DNA of 64,000 nucleotides, taken from NCBI RefSeq assembly GCF_031143425.1, contig NC_090444.1:54245533-54309532 (forward strand), written 5' to 3'. Positions 53,811 through 64,000 of this stretch are shown here, one piece after another. Origin of the DNA: Pleurodeles waltl. Its lineage: Eukaryota; Chordata; Amphibia; Caudata; Salamandridae. The translations under genes and the position numbers were made by a program. The notes beneath the pieces were generated by a model. It ran no database searches, had not been told where the DNA came from, and saw nothing but the letters and a program-made list of their open reading frames with translations. Positions within the stretch are counted from its first letter, which is position 1. Each line of letters begins with the position of its first letter.

Positions 53811-56745
53811 TAGGAAAGTACCCTCTTTTTGGCATGTTACCCCCAACGTCTGCCTAATGTCAGTGTGTTTTGACTGTGTCACTGTGATCCTGCTAGTCAG
53901 GAACCCAGTGCTTATGGTTTTTCGTCTGCTTGTCAGTATGTTTCACAGTTTTTGAAAGTGTGCTTGACTGTGTCTCTGGAATCCTACTAATTAGAAATCC
54001 AGTGCTTATGCTCTCTCTGTTTCCAAATTTGTCACTATATACTGGTAACCCAGTATTTCACTCCAAATTGGCATACTGGTCCCACCTTATAAGTCCCTAG
54101 TAAATTGTACCTAGGTACTTTGGGGCTCCAGGGGATCCCTATGGGCTGCAGCATTACTTTTGCCACCATAGGAAGCCCATGCAAAGGCTTCTGCTGGACT
54201 GCCATTGCAGCCTGCATAAAATGATGCATGCACCGTTTCACAGCTTTTTCACTGTACTAGGTCACTTATAAGTCACCTATTTGTCAGGACTTCCAACCCT
54301 GAAGGCTAGGTGCAAAGTACCTATCCAGGACCATTTTCCCAGACTTCGTGAGTGCGGGGATGCCATTTAATACGTGCACTGGATATAGATCAATACCTAT
54401 GTCCAGCTGCACAATGGTAACTCCGAATATGGCCATGTGAGGTGTCTAACATCTCATAATTGTACCCCAATACCGATTCTAGTATTGGTTGCACAAATCC
54501 ATGCACTCTGGGGGCTCCACAGTGGACCCCCAGAACTGCCATACCAGCCTTCTGAAGATTTCCAGGCAGCCCCAACTGCTGCCACCTCACAGACAGGTTT
54601 CTGCCCTCCTGTTGCTTGAGCAGTTTAAGACAAGGAAGGCAGAACAAATGATTTCCCTTGGGAGAGGGGTGTTACACCCTCTCCTTTCAGAAATAGGTGT
54701 TACAGGCATGAGAGGAGGAACCTCCCAGAGCCTCTGGAAATGCTTTGAAGGGCACAGATGGTGCCCTCCTTGCATAATCCAGTCTACACCCGTTCAGGGA
54801 CCCCCAGACCCTGAACTGGCGTGAAACTGGACAAAGGAAAGGGGAGTGACCACTCCCCTGTCCATCACCACACCAGAGGTGGTGCCCAGAGCTCCTCCAG
54901 AGTGTCCTTGGGTTTTGCCATCTTGGAATCCAAGGTGGTCGGGCACTCTGGGAGCATCTGAGTGGCCAGTGCCAGCAGGTAACATCAGAGCCCTCCCCTG
55001 AGAGGTGCTTAGCTGGTTAGGTGACCAATCCCCCTTTCAGGGCTATTTAGGGTCTCTCCTCTGTGTGTTTCTTCAGATTTGGATTGAAAGACTCCAGCAG
55101 CAATCCTCTGCATCCTTTTCTTCATTTTCTACCAAAGGAACCGCAGCTGAACCCTTCAGGAACTCTACAAACTGCAACAAGGAAGCAAAGACGACTTCTG
55201 CAACATTGTATCTTCAGCTCCTGCCTGCAACTGTTTCCAGGTTGTGCATCCTCTGAGGACTGCCTATCTTCAGCCTGCACCAGAAGAACCGAAGGAATCT
55301 CCTGTGGAGTGACGGAATCACTTCCCTGCTTCAGCAGGCACCTCTCTGCGGTGATGACCGGTGGTGTGGGTCCCCATTTCAGATAATGAGTGTGGATCCA
55401 GCAATACTGGTGGTGGACTATAGTTATCCCCTCAGTCCCAATGCCCAGCTGTCCAACTTTGGTGGAGGTAAGAGCTTGCCTCCCCACACAAGACCGTACC
55501 CCCGAGCGCCGCGTGACTTGCAGTTGCCAAGGCTTGTGTGCGGCCCTCCAAGAAGTTCTTTGTGCACTTCGTCCTGTGAAGCACAGCTTCCTGAGTGGTT
55601 CTCCGGTGGCGTGGGATCCCTTTGTGTCGTGCTGCATGGGCCTCCATTTGCACCTTCTTTGCCCCCATGCTGTGGGACTCCTGTACATGCTGCCTGGTCT
55701 TCAGAGGGCTCTCTGAGTTGCTCAGAGCACCCTCTTTCTCCCCCTCCTGGGTAGAGGCCACCAGATCCTTCTTGGTCCTGGTTAGCACCATTTTCCGCTA
55801 ACCACAAGCTTTGTGTGTGCCAAGGCTTGTTGGCAGAATCCAGAAACGCAAACCAGACTGCAATCATCCATCTGGCATGGGACATCTTCAACACCAACCA
55901 TAAACTCACATCTGTCTACTTGGGTGCATAACTGACTTTGTCTTCTCACCGATGGTTCTTCTTTTGCAACTTCATCCGGGCTAGCCGGGGATCCTCTTCT
56001 CCCTGGACTCTTTAGTGCTTCTTGGACTTGGTCCCCTTCTTCCACAGGTCTTCAGGTCCAGAAATCCATTGTTGGTGTCTTGCAGTCTATTCTCATTCTT
56101 GCATAATGTTCTATCATGATTTCTTGTGGGTTTCAGGAAACTTACTGTGATTTATTCTTGTTTTCCTGGGCGGTGGGGTGGGTTCTATTACTTACCTTTG
56201 GTGTTTTCTTACACTCCCAGCACCCCTCTACACACTACACTTGCCTAGGTGGGAAACCGACTTTCGCATTCCACTATTTTAGTATATGGTTTGTGTTCCC
56301 CCTAGGCCCATTGCAGGCTATTGTGACTTTCACTATTTGCACTGTTTTCTATTTACTTACCTGTTTTTGGATAATACTGTATATATTGTGTATATTACTT
56401 ACCTCCTAAAGGAGTGTAGTCTCTAAGGGATTTTTGCATTTGTGTCACCAAAATAAAGTACCTTTATTTTTGTAAAACTGAGGGCCTGATTTATACTTTT
56501 TTAGCACCGCATTTGCGTTATTTTTTTACGCAAAAGCAGCGCAAACTTACAAAATATAATTGAATTTTGAAAAGTTTGCACTGCTTTTGCATAAAAAAAT
56601 AACACAAATGCAGCGCTAAAAAGTATAAATCAGGCCCTGAGTATTTTCTTTCATGTGTGTGAGTACTGTGTGACTACAGTGGTATTAAAAGACCACTAGC
56701 TACAGCCACCCCTAGACAGCCTGGCTTCTAGACCCTCACTACATT
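53811..56745 (+). mobile_element. LTR-type repeat, plus orientation, 5' end lost
   Basis: The sequence from TAGGAAAGTACC onward matches, in opposite orientation, parts of the element at 56760-60268, including GGCATGTTACCCCC, GTGTCACTGTGATCCTGCTA, CACTCCCAGCACCCCTCTAC and CACCAAAATAAAGTACCTTT (poly(A) signal AATAAA). It probably represents a long solo LTR-like copy of that family. The first ~74 bp, corresponding to the other copy's terminal repeat, are missing. A hairpin MITE interrupts it at 56482. The short frames inside show no domain. Confidence 0.6.
56482..56637. mobile_element. 156-bp hairpin MITE with TGA target duplication
   Basis: GGGCCTGATTTATACTTTTT at the left is repeated inverted at the right end (GGGCCTGATTTATACTTTTT), so the outer 20 bases are an exact inverted repeat. 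TGA flanks both sides (56479-56481 and 56638-56640). The whole element is a near-perfect palindrome, with CGCAAAAGCAGCGCAAACTT and its inverse inside. It lies in the LTR-type repeat and so is younger than it. It is a sibling of the element at 2768-2917. Confidence 0.9.
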
Positions 56746-56759
56746 TCACTAATAAAGGG

Positions 56760-56833
56760 TGTAGGAGGCTGGCCTGGTTTATAGTGGGTACCAAGTGGTA
56801 CTTACTCCTTGTGCCAGGTCAAGTTATCCCTTA
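56760..56833 (+). repeat. Left ~74-bp terminal inverted repeat
   Basis: Begins TGTAGGAGGCTGGCCTGG and pairs with 60195-60268 on the other strand. The length matches exactly the part missing from the plus-oriented copy at 53811. Confidence 0.75.
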
Positions 56834-57805
56834 TTAGTAGATTAGAGAAGTTCTAGCAGCTTAGGCTGATAGAGGTAGCTATAGGAGACATGCAAAGCTC
56901 CTACTATACCATTTATATCATATAGCACTTATATCATAAGAAACACAATACTCAGAGTTACTAAAAATAAAGGTACTTTATTTTAGTGACAAAATGCCAA
57001 AAGTATCACAGAGGATATACTCCCTTAGGAGGTAAGTAAAATACACAAAATATATGCAGAGACCAAAAATCAGGTAAGTAAAACACTTAGAAAGTTAGAG
57101 CAAACACTGTAGAACACAATAGAATGCAACAGGAGACATTAGGCCTAGGGGCAACACAAACAATATACTCTGAAAGTGGAATGCGAACCACGAAGAGGCC
57201 CAGGCCTAGTGTAGTGTGTAGAGGGTCGCTGGGAGTATCAGAAAACACTAAGGATGTCCAAGATACCCCACCCCAAGACCCTGAAAAGTAGGATTGAGGT
57301 TACCCTACTACCACAGAAAGGCAGTAAAGTTAGGATAGGGGATTCTGCAAAGACAACAACTGACTACAAAGCACTGAAGACGGATTCCTGGTCCTGAGGA
57401 CCTCTAAAGGAAGGGTACCAAGTCCAAAAGTCACAAAAGTGTCCAGGGGGGGCAGGAGCCCACTAAACCCCGGAAGAAGGTGCAAAAGGGCTGCCTCCGG
57501 GTGGAAGAAGCAGAAGATTCTGCAACAACGGCAAGTGCCAGGAACTTCTCCTTTGGTCAGAAGATGTCCCACAAAGTGCTGGAGGATGCAGAGTTGTTTC
57601 TACACAGAAAGACCGCAAACAAGCCTTGCTAGCTGCAAGAGTCGCGGTTGAGGATAAAGGATGCTGCCCTGGGCCAGGAAGGACCAGGAGGTCGCCACTT
57701 GGAAGAGACAGAGGGGGCGCCCAGCAACACGGGGAGCCCATGCAGAAGCAGGGAGCACCAGCAGAAGCATTTGAACAGGCATTCAAGAAATCTGAGCACG
57801 ACGGT

Positions 57806-58261
57806 CTGCCAATACCCTGCAGTTAGATCAAAAGTGCTTAGATACTTGGCAGAAGCCAGTGTATCTATGAACTCATCTGCCCCGGGTATAGGGTGAGCAT
57901 CTGTCTTGGTTACTTGGTTGAGCCCTCTATAGTCAACACAAAACCTCATTTCTCTTTTACCATCTTTAGTGTGAGGTTTTGGGACAAGCACAACTGGGCT
58001 AGCCCAGGAGCTTTCTGAAGGCTCAATCACTCCAAAGTCTAACATTTTCTGCACCTCTTGTTTAATGCAGTCCCTGACATGGTCAGGCTGCCTATATATC
58101 TTTCTTTTGACAGATAAACTGTCTCCAGTATTGATAGTGTGCTCACACCAAGTAGTGGTACCTGGTATCAGTGAGAAGAGTTCAGAAAACTGACTTAAAA
58201 GATTTACACAGTTATCTTTCCGCTCAGCAGTAAGACAATCTGCCAACACCACTCCCTCCAC
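57806..58261 (-). pseudogene. Reverse transcriptase N-terminal part, downstream of integrase
   Basis: About 150 residues of Ty3/gypsy reverse transcriptase are present: CIKQEVQKMLDFGVIEPSES at 65-84, SPVVLVPKP at 88-96, FCVDYRGLNQVTKTDAHPIP at 107-126 and STFDLTAGYWQ at 142-152, the last holding the first catalytic Asp. Homology stops at about 57806, before the second catalytic motif, at a junction with LTR-like DNA. It is in the same frame as the integrase upstream of it, separated only by a stop after ATDE. The truncation makes it inactive. Confidence 0.85.
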
Positions 58262-58321
58262 TAAGCCATCAACTTCAGTGGTGGAGAAGAGATCAGGGAG
58301 AGGGTCACTCTCTTCTTCCTG

Positions 58322-59359
58322 TCACTCATCAGTTGCCATGAGCAGGGTGAGAACAGCCCTGTCATAGTAGGGTTTTAGGCGGTTGACATGGAGCACCCTA
58401 AGGGGACTCCTGGCAGTGCCCAGGTCTACCAAGTAGGTAACCTCACCCTTTTTCTCAACAATGAGATGGGGTCGACTCCATTTGTCCTGGAGTGCTCTTG
58501 GGGCCACAAGGTTTTAACTGGCCTTTTTCATGTACTCTGTAGCTTTTAAAGGTGGTTCCCAACTCTCCAGAAGTGCAAGGGGACCTCTCACAGGGTGCCC
58601 AAAGAGGGGTTCAAAGGGGCTAAAGCCCACTCCTTTTTGGGGTACCTCCCTGTAAGCAAAAAAGAGGCAAGGTAACAGGACATCCCATCTCCTTCTGAGT
58701 TTTTCAGGGAGTCCCATTATCATACCTTTGAGAGTTTTATTAAACCTCTCAACCAGACCATTTGTTTGTGGGTGATAAGGAGTAGTGAACTTGTAAGTTA
58801 CACCACACTCCTTCCACATTGCTTTGAGGTATGCAGACATGAAGTTACTACCTCTGTCTCACACCACTTCCTTAGGGAAGCCCACTCTGGAAAAGATTCC
58901 CAGGAGGGCCTTTGCCACTGCAGGAGCTGTAGTGGTCCTTAAGGGAATAGCTTCAGGATATCTAGTGGCATGGTCCACTACCACTAAGATAAACCTATTG
59001 CCTGAAGCTGTTGGAGAGTCAAGGGGGGCAACTATGTCAACCCCTACCCTTTCAAAGGGTACCCCAACCACAGGAAGTAGAATTAAGGGGGCCTTTAGAG
59101 TGCCAGCAGTCTTGCCACTGGCTTGGCAGGTCACACAAGAGCAACAAAACTCTTTGGTGTCCTCTGACATATGAGGCCAGTGAAACAATGGAACAAGCCT
59201 GTCCCAAGTTTTGCTCTGGCCCAAACGCCCAGCCAAAGGAATGTCATGTGCTAAGGTAAGAAGAAACTCCCTATGTTGCAAAGGGATGACCAATCTTCTG
59301 GCAGCTCCAGGTTTAGGGTCCCTTGACTCAGTATAGAGGAGGTCGTCTTCCCAATACAC
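58322..59359 (-). pseudogene. Gmr1-like integrase with two in-frame stops
   Basis: The zinc-binding region reads AHDIPLAGRLGQSKTWDRL and CCSCVTCQ; the second His of the H2C2 finger appears replaced by Arg. The core has Asp108 in VGVDIVAPLDSP, an Asp in DRGSNF directly after a TGA stop (58859-58861), and Glu in HPQTNGLVERFNKTLKG. A second stop (TAA near 58514) precedes the C-terminal part WSRPHLIVEKKGEVTYLVDL and LHVNRLKPYY. All pieces share one frame, so decay is by point changes. Integrase joins the cDNA to target DNA. Here it lies between protease and reverse transcriptase. Confidence 0.85.
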
Positions 59360-59948
59360 CTTATGGCATCCCCATTCTGCTGTTTGACAGCTTGCTGTTC
59401 TAAACCATCTAGTGCGGGACAGGTCTGCTGTGCCACACTCAGCTCTTCCCTAGCAGGCCCCCCTGCACCCAAAAGCTCAGCAGTGTCTGCTGCCAGCTCA
59501 TCTGATGTAGGTTCTGCACAGGGTGAGGATTCCTCTTCCTCAAAAGGGGAATCTTCTGGTGAGGGAGGGATAGTGGGCAAGGATTTACCCTTCCTACCCC
59601 TAGCTTTTGGGAGCGCTTGGTCCAATGTTCCAGGATACAAGCTTCCATGTCCTTTTTGTTTTTAGGCCTGAGCCCTTGTTAAAGCAAAAATATGCCCAGG
59701 AATGCCCAGCATTGCTGCATGAGCCTCCAGTTCCACTTCAGCCAAGCTGATGTTTCCAAATCATTGCCTAGGAAGCAATCTACAGGTAATTCAGTGGCTA
59801 CCACAATTTTCTTTGGACCAGTAACCGCCCCCCAGTTGAGATTCACAACAGCCATGGGGTGGCTAAGTGTGTTATTGTGAGCATCAGTCACTTGGTACTG
59901 CTTAACAAGCAGGTGTTGATCAGGGTGAACCAGTTTCTCTATAACCAT
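59360..59948 (-). pseudogene. Protease region of the Gmr1-like element
   Basis: The frame 59948-59679 includes VNLNWGAVTGPKKIVVATEL followed by PVDCFLGNDLE, the flap and ILGNDL-type segment near the C-terminus of gypsy-type aspartic proteases. The catalytic D-S/T-G is not visible and should lie upstream, where LTR-like sequence has taken its place. A Ser/Glu-rich linker in a different frame (59640-59251) joins it to the integrase. Frameshifted and incomplete. Confidence 0.65.
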
Positions 59949-60194
59949 AGTTACACTGGTTCCTGTGTCCCAACACCATTAATTAGGGGAAGTTGCTTGT
60001 ACTTACCCATATTAAGGGGACAAGCAACCAAGGTGGCAAAATCAATGCAGTTAGGCACCACACAGGGAACACATACAGGGCATACTTTATGAGCACTGGG
60101 GTCCTGGCTAGCAGGATCCCAGTGACACAGCCAAAAACAAACATACACACAAGTAAAAATGGGGGTAACATGCCAGACAAGATAGTACTTTCCT

Positions 60195-60268
60195 ACAAAG
60201 GGTAACTGGACCTGGCATAAGGTGTAAGTACCTGTGGTACCCACTACAATCCATGCCAGCCTCCTACA
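60195..60268 (-). repeat. Right ~74-bp terminal inverted repeat
   Basis: Minus strand starts TGTAGGAGGCTGGCATGG and runs through GGTCCAGTTACCC. It is the partner of 56760-56833. Confidence 0.75.
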
Positions 60269-60712
60269 GCCTATGAGTGTGAGGGAGAGTACAATACACA
60301 GACATCTCTGCTACGCAAGTCTACCATAAGAAACACTTCAAATAGAAAGTCACTAAGGGCCTGATTTAGATTTTGGTGGACAGGTTACTCAGACACAAAC
60401 TTGACAGACATCCTGTCCGCTGTATTGTGATGTCAATTGGATATAACGGATTCGTAATACAGTGGACAGGAAATCTGTCACATTTGTGACAGAGTAACCC
60501 CATCGGCTAAACTCTAAATAAGGCTCTAAATACCCTGCAGTACTTGCTTGAAATTAAATATTTGCTCTATAACAATCACTGCATTGGTAAATTACTGGAA
60601 AACCTTTGTTCTTGTTGATTTTGCGGGTTATGCAGCTAGACAAATACTGATAAGCATTGACTTCAAAGGTTTGAAAAGTACTGAATAAACAACAATGACA
60701 TCCACAGAAAAC
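60269..60712. other. No gene seen
   Basis: Unclassified sequence; CTAAGGGCCTGATTTAGATTTT near 60355 may be one end of a decayed ATTTATAC-type MITE, but the second end was not found. Confidence 0.35.
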
Positions 60713-63700
60713 ACTAGACACCAGGGATATATATTTTTTTGTTTCTTTTACAGGAGGAGAGTGACCCCTTAGGCAAGGGTCGCTCCCCAGGGGGCGAATT
60801 TTATTTTAGGCCATTTCTGCCTCCAAGGGGGGCAGATTGGTCTATTTTTATTAGGCCAATCAGCCCACAAGGGGGGCAGAAACCACAGGACACCAGGGAT
60901 TTGTTTTTGTTATTGTCATGAGGGGTGCAACCCCGTAGGCAAGTGTCGCTCTCCGGGGAGGGGAGGCAAAATATTTTTAGGCTATTTCTGCCACTCTTGG
61001 GGGCAGATCGGCCTATGTTAATTAGGCCCATCTCCCCCAAGGGGGACAGAAAACACTAGACACCAGGGATACATTTATTTTTTGTTTTTTTACAGAAGGG
61101 GAGCGACCCCTTAGGCAAGGGTCGCTCCCATGGGGGCCAAATTTATTTTAGGCCATTTCTGCCTATTTTTATTAGGCCAATCTGCCCCCAAGGGGGGCAG
61201 TAACAACTAGACTCCAGGGCTTTTTTTTGTTATTGTCATGAGGGGAGGGACCCCTTAGACAAGGGTCCCTCCCAAGGGGCCAAAGTATTTTTAGGCCATT
61301 TCTGCCCCCCCTTGGGGGCTGATCGGCCTATGTTAATTAGGCCCATCTCCCCTCAATGGGGCAGAAAACACTAGACACCAGGGATATATATATATTTTTT
61401 TTTACAGGAGGGGAGAGACCCCTTAGGCAAGGTTCGCTCCCCTGGGGGCCAAATTTATTTTAGGCCATTTCTGCCCCCTTGGGGGCAGATCAGCCTATTT
61501 TTATTAGGCCAATCTGCCCCCAAGGGTGGCAGAAACCACTAGACACAGGGATGTTTTTTGTTTGTTATTGTCATGAGGGGAGAACCCCCTTAGGCAAGGT
61601 CGCTCTCATGGGGACCAAATTTATTTTAGGCCAATCTTCCCTCAAGGGGGCCAGAAACCAATAGACACCAGGGATTTATATTTTTGTGACAAATTCGCTA
61701 AAGGGGAGCAACCCCTTAGACAAGGGCCACTCCCCTGGAGGCCAATTTTTTTTATGCCACTTCTGCCCCCTAGGGGGCAGATCGGCCTGTTTGTGAAAGT
61801 CCCATCTGCCTCCAAGGGGGAGGGGGCAGAAAGCCCAGCAGAGACCAGGAAATACTTTTTTTCAAAAAAGAGGGTGGGAATATGGCCAATTTCCCCCAAT
61901 CCACCCCCGGTGGGGGCAGAAAGCCTACTAGATACCATGAATTAAAAATAATAATAATAGTGATGTGATGGCTACCACCAGTATGGGCATGGTTATGCCC
62001 CCACACCTACTAAAGGGGTAACAGTCTTTCAGCTCTTCCCTGCACACTAAAAGATCTTATACCAATGCAAACAATAGGACATTTGATTATTTTGGGTTTT
62101 GGTTTTACATTTGAGCCATGAGAGCTTGTCTAACTCTCAAAATTGTCCCACTTGGAAAGGAGAGGGCTGCACTTTTTGGACTTTGGGATGCTCACATATA
62201 GAAAAATCTACGAGACCTAGACACATCTGACAACCAAACATCTGGGTGACTCGGGAGACTGAGGGGAATGTTGGGTGGTAGGACATTTCTGCCGGTGCAG
62301 TGATCCCACACAGAAATGTGGGAAAAATGTGATTTTGTTTAGCTAAATTTGAGGTTTGCTGAGGATTCTGGGTAAGAAAACACTGAGGGATCCATGCAAA
62401 TCACACCTCCATGGACTCCCTCGGGTGTCTAGTTTTCAAACATGTCTGGGTTTGGTAGGTTTCCCTAGATGGACGCAGGTGCCACCCAACCACGCAAAAA
62501 CAGGTAGTTTTGTATTTGATAAATTTGATGTGTCCACATAGTGTTTTGGGGCATTTCCTGTAGCGGGCACTAGGCCTATCCACACAAGTGAAGTACCATT
62601 ATTATCGGGAGATGTGGGGAAATGCTGGGTAGAAGGAAGTTTGTGGCCCCCCTCAGATCCCAGAACTTTCTTTCATCGAAATGTGAGAAGAAAGTGTTTT
62701 TTTGCCAAATGTTGAGGTTTGCAAATGATTCTGGGTAATAGAGCCTGATGGAAGCCCCACAAGTCACCCCATTCTGAATTCTCCTAGGTGTCTTGTTTAA
62801 AAAAATGCACAGGTTTAATAGGTTTCCCTAGGTGCCAGCTGAGCTATAGGCCAAAATCCACAGCTTGGCACTTTGCAAAAAACAGGTCAGTTTTCTTTGG
62901 GAAAATGTGATGTGTCCATGTTGTGTTTTGGGGCATTTCCTGTTGCGGGCACTAGGCCTACCCACACAAGTGAGGTACAATTTTTATCGGCAGACTTGGG
63001 GAAATTTGTGGCTCCTCTCAGATTCTGGAAAGGATTCTGGGTAACAGAACATGGTGAGAGCCCCATAAGTCACCCCATTCTGAATTCCCCTTGGTGTCTA
63101 GTTTTAAAAAATGCACAGATTCAGCCAAAATCCACACCTAGGCACTTTCCAAAAATCACGTCAGATTTCAATTTAAAATTTGATGTGTCCATGTTGCGTT
63201 TCCTGTTGCGGGAATTAGGCCTACCCACGCACGTGAGGTACCATTTTTATTGGGGGACTTTGGGGAACACAGAATAGAAGAACAAGTGTTATTGTCCCTT
63301 GTCTTTCCCTAAATTTTTTCCTTCAAATGTAAAACAGTGTGCACACGTTTGCTAGGTTTCCCTATGTGCCAGCAGAGCTAGAGGCCAAAATCCATATCTA
63401 GGCACTTTGCAAAAAACAGGTCAGTTTTCTTTGGGAAAATGTAATGTGTCCATATTGTGTTTTGGGGCATTTCCTGTCATGTGCACTAAGCCTACCCACA
63501 CAAGTGAGGTACCATTTTTATCGGCAGGGAATGCTGGGTGGAAGGAAATTTATGGCTCCTCTCAGATTCCAGAACTTTCTGTCACTGAAATTTGAGGAAA
63601 ATGTTTTGTTTTGCCAGATTTTGGGGTTTGCTTATGATTCTGGGTAACAGAACCGGGTGAGAGTCCCACAAGTCACCCAATCCTGGATTTCGCTAGCTGT

Positions 63701-64000
63701 CTATTTTTCAAAAATGCACAGATTCTGCCAAAATCCACTGCTAGGCACTTTCCAAAAAACACGTCAGATTTCAATGTAAAAATATGATGTGTCCATGTTG
63801 CGTTTCCTGTTGCGGGGATTGGGCCTACCCATGCAAGTGAGGTACCATTTTTATTGGGAGACTTTGGGGAACACAGAATAGAAGAACAGCTGTTACTGCC
63901 CCTTGTCGTTCTCTATATTTTTTCCTTCCAAATTTAAGGCAGTGTGTAAAAAAGATGTCTATTTGAGAAATGCCCTGTAATTCACATGCTAGTATGAGGA
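60713..64000. mobile_element. 4.7-kb-type composite repeat, copy 3 (runs off the window)
   Basis: The order matches 11474-16187: a hairpin-rich array (about 60720-61960, around seven units with GGGGAGCGACCCCTTAGGC and ACTAGACACCAGGGAT), a linker with ACACACTAAAAGATCTTAT, then the ~380-bp array from about 62260. Units start near 62530, 62909, 63185, 63447 and 63790; two are shortened. The last bases correspond to about 15340 of copy 1, so it continues beyond the window. The left end is truncated. Confidence 0.82.

Larger units (their letters stand above)
56760..60268 (-). mobile_element. Gmr1-like Ty3/gypsy element with ~74-bp inverted ends, internally deleted
   Basis: Both ends read inward TGTAGGAGGCTGGC (56760 on plus, 60268 on minus). 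The similarity extends about 74 bp through TAGTGGGTACCA, GTACTTAC and TGCCAGGTC with around ten differences. On the minus strand the order is LTR-like start, protease, integrase, truncated reverse transcriptase, then LTR-like sequence with AATAAA and the opposite end. Protease-integrase-reverse transcriptase is the order of the Gmr1-like group of Ty3/gypsy elements. Most LTR, the rest of reverse transcriptase and RNase H are lost. Flanking bases (AAGGG and GCCTA) show no duplication. Confidence 0.72.

Noticed and set aside
55122..55909. Overlapping frames of 120-190 codons as a host gene
   Set aside because: Frames on both strands are similarly open in GC-rich LTR-like sequence that recurs inverted at 57.3-57.8 kb; no domain or consistent splice pattern is visible.

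Overview
This window is eukaryotic, almost certainly from a very large amphibian genome, most likely a salamander or newt (inference). Nearly all of it is interspersed or tandem repeat: Harbinger, Ty3/gypsy, Penelope-like and CR1/L2-like elements nested in one another, many short terminal-inverted-repeat elements, and long microsatellites. I found no host protein-coding gene. All credible coding sequence belongs to transposable elements, most of it broken by frameshifts or stops.

Layout. 0-7 kb: unclassified old repeats, hairpin MITEs, a 60-bp tandem array and a 5'-truncated CR1/L2-like LINE (minus strand) abutting a Harbinger-type MITE. 7-11.4 kb: a MITE, TA runs and simple satellites. 11.47-16.19 kb: a 4.7-kb non-autonomous composite made of a hairpin-rich array and a ~380-bp array, interrupted by a Harbinger MITE. 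Related copies lie at 48.2-52.5 kb and 60.7-64.0 kb. 16-26 kb: more MITEs, a (TC)n run, and a tRNA-derived SINE inside a MITE. 26.9-44.6 kb: an apparent three-level nest. A Penelope-like element (minus strand, with a hammerhead-like motif in its detached end) seems to be split by a Ty3/gypsy element (plus strand), which in turn carries a complete 10,752-bp PIF/Harbinger transposon (30526-41277). 44.8-53.3 kb: MITEs, a palindromic cluster and a second LINE copy with a 12-bp target duplication. 53.8-60.3 kb: two oppositely oriented copies of one LTR-type family, the minus copy carrying pol in the order protease-integrase-reverse transcriptase (Gmr1-like).

The most coherent system is the Harbinger element. 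It has matching 16-bp inverted ends, a TAT target duplication, an uninterrupted 352-residue DDE transposase (plus strand) and two separate Myb/SANT-like genes (minus strand), one on each side of the transposase. Both Myb genes have clean predicted introns and both appear frameshifted in their C-terminal halves. Its left third is filled by 64-bp, 28/29-bp and 30-bp minisatellites, the last with a four-unit higher-order pattern. Harbingers usually pair one transposase with one Myb-like protein, so the two-Myb layout is the main point of novelty. Shorter elements at 13456-14047 and 6612-7151 look like its non-autonomous relatives.
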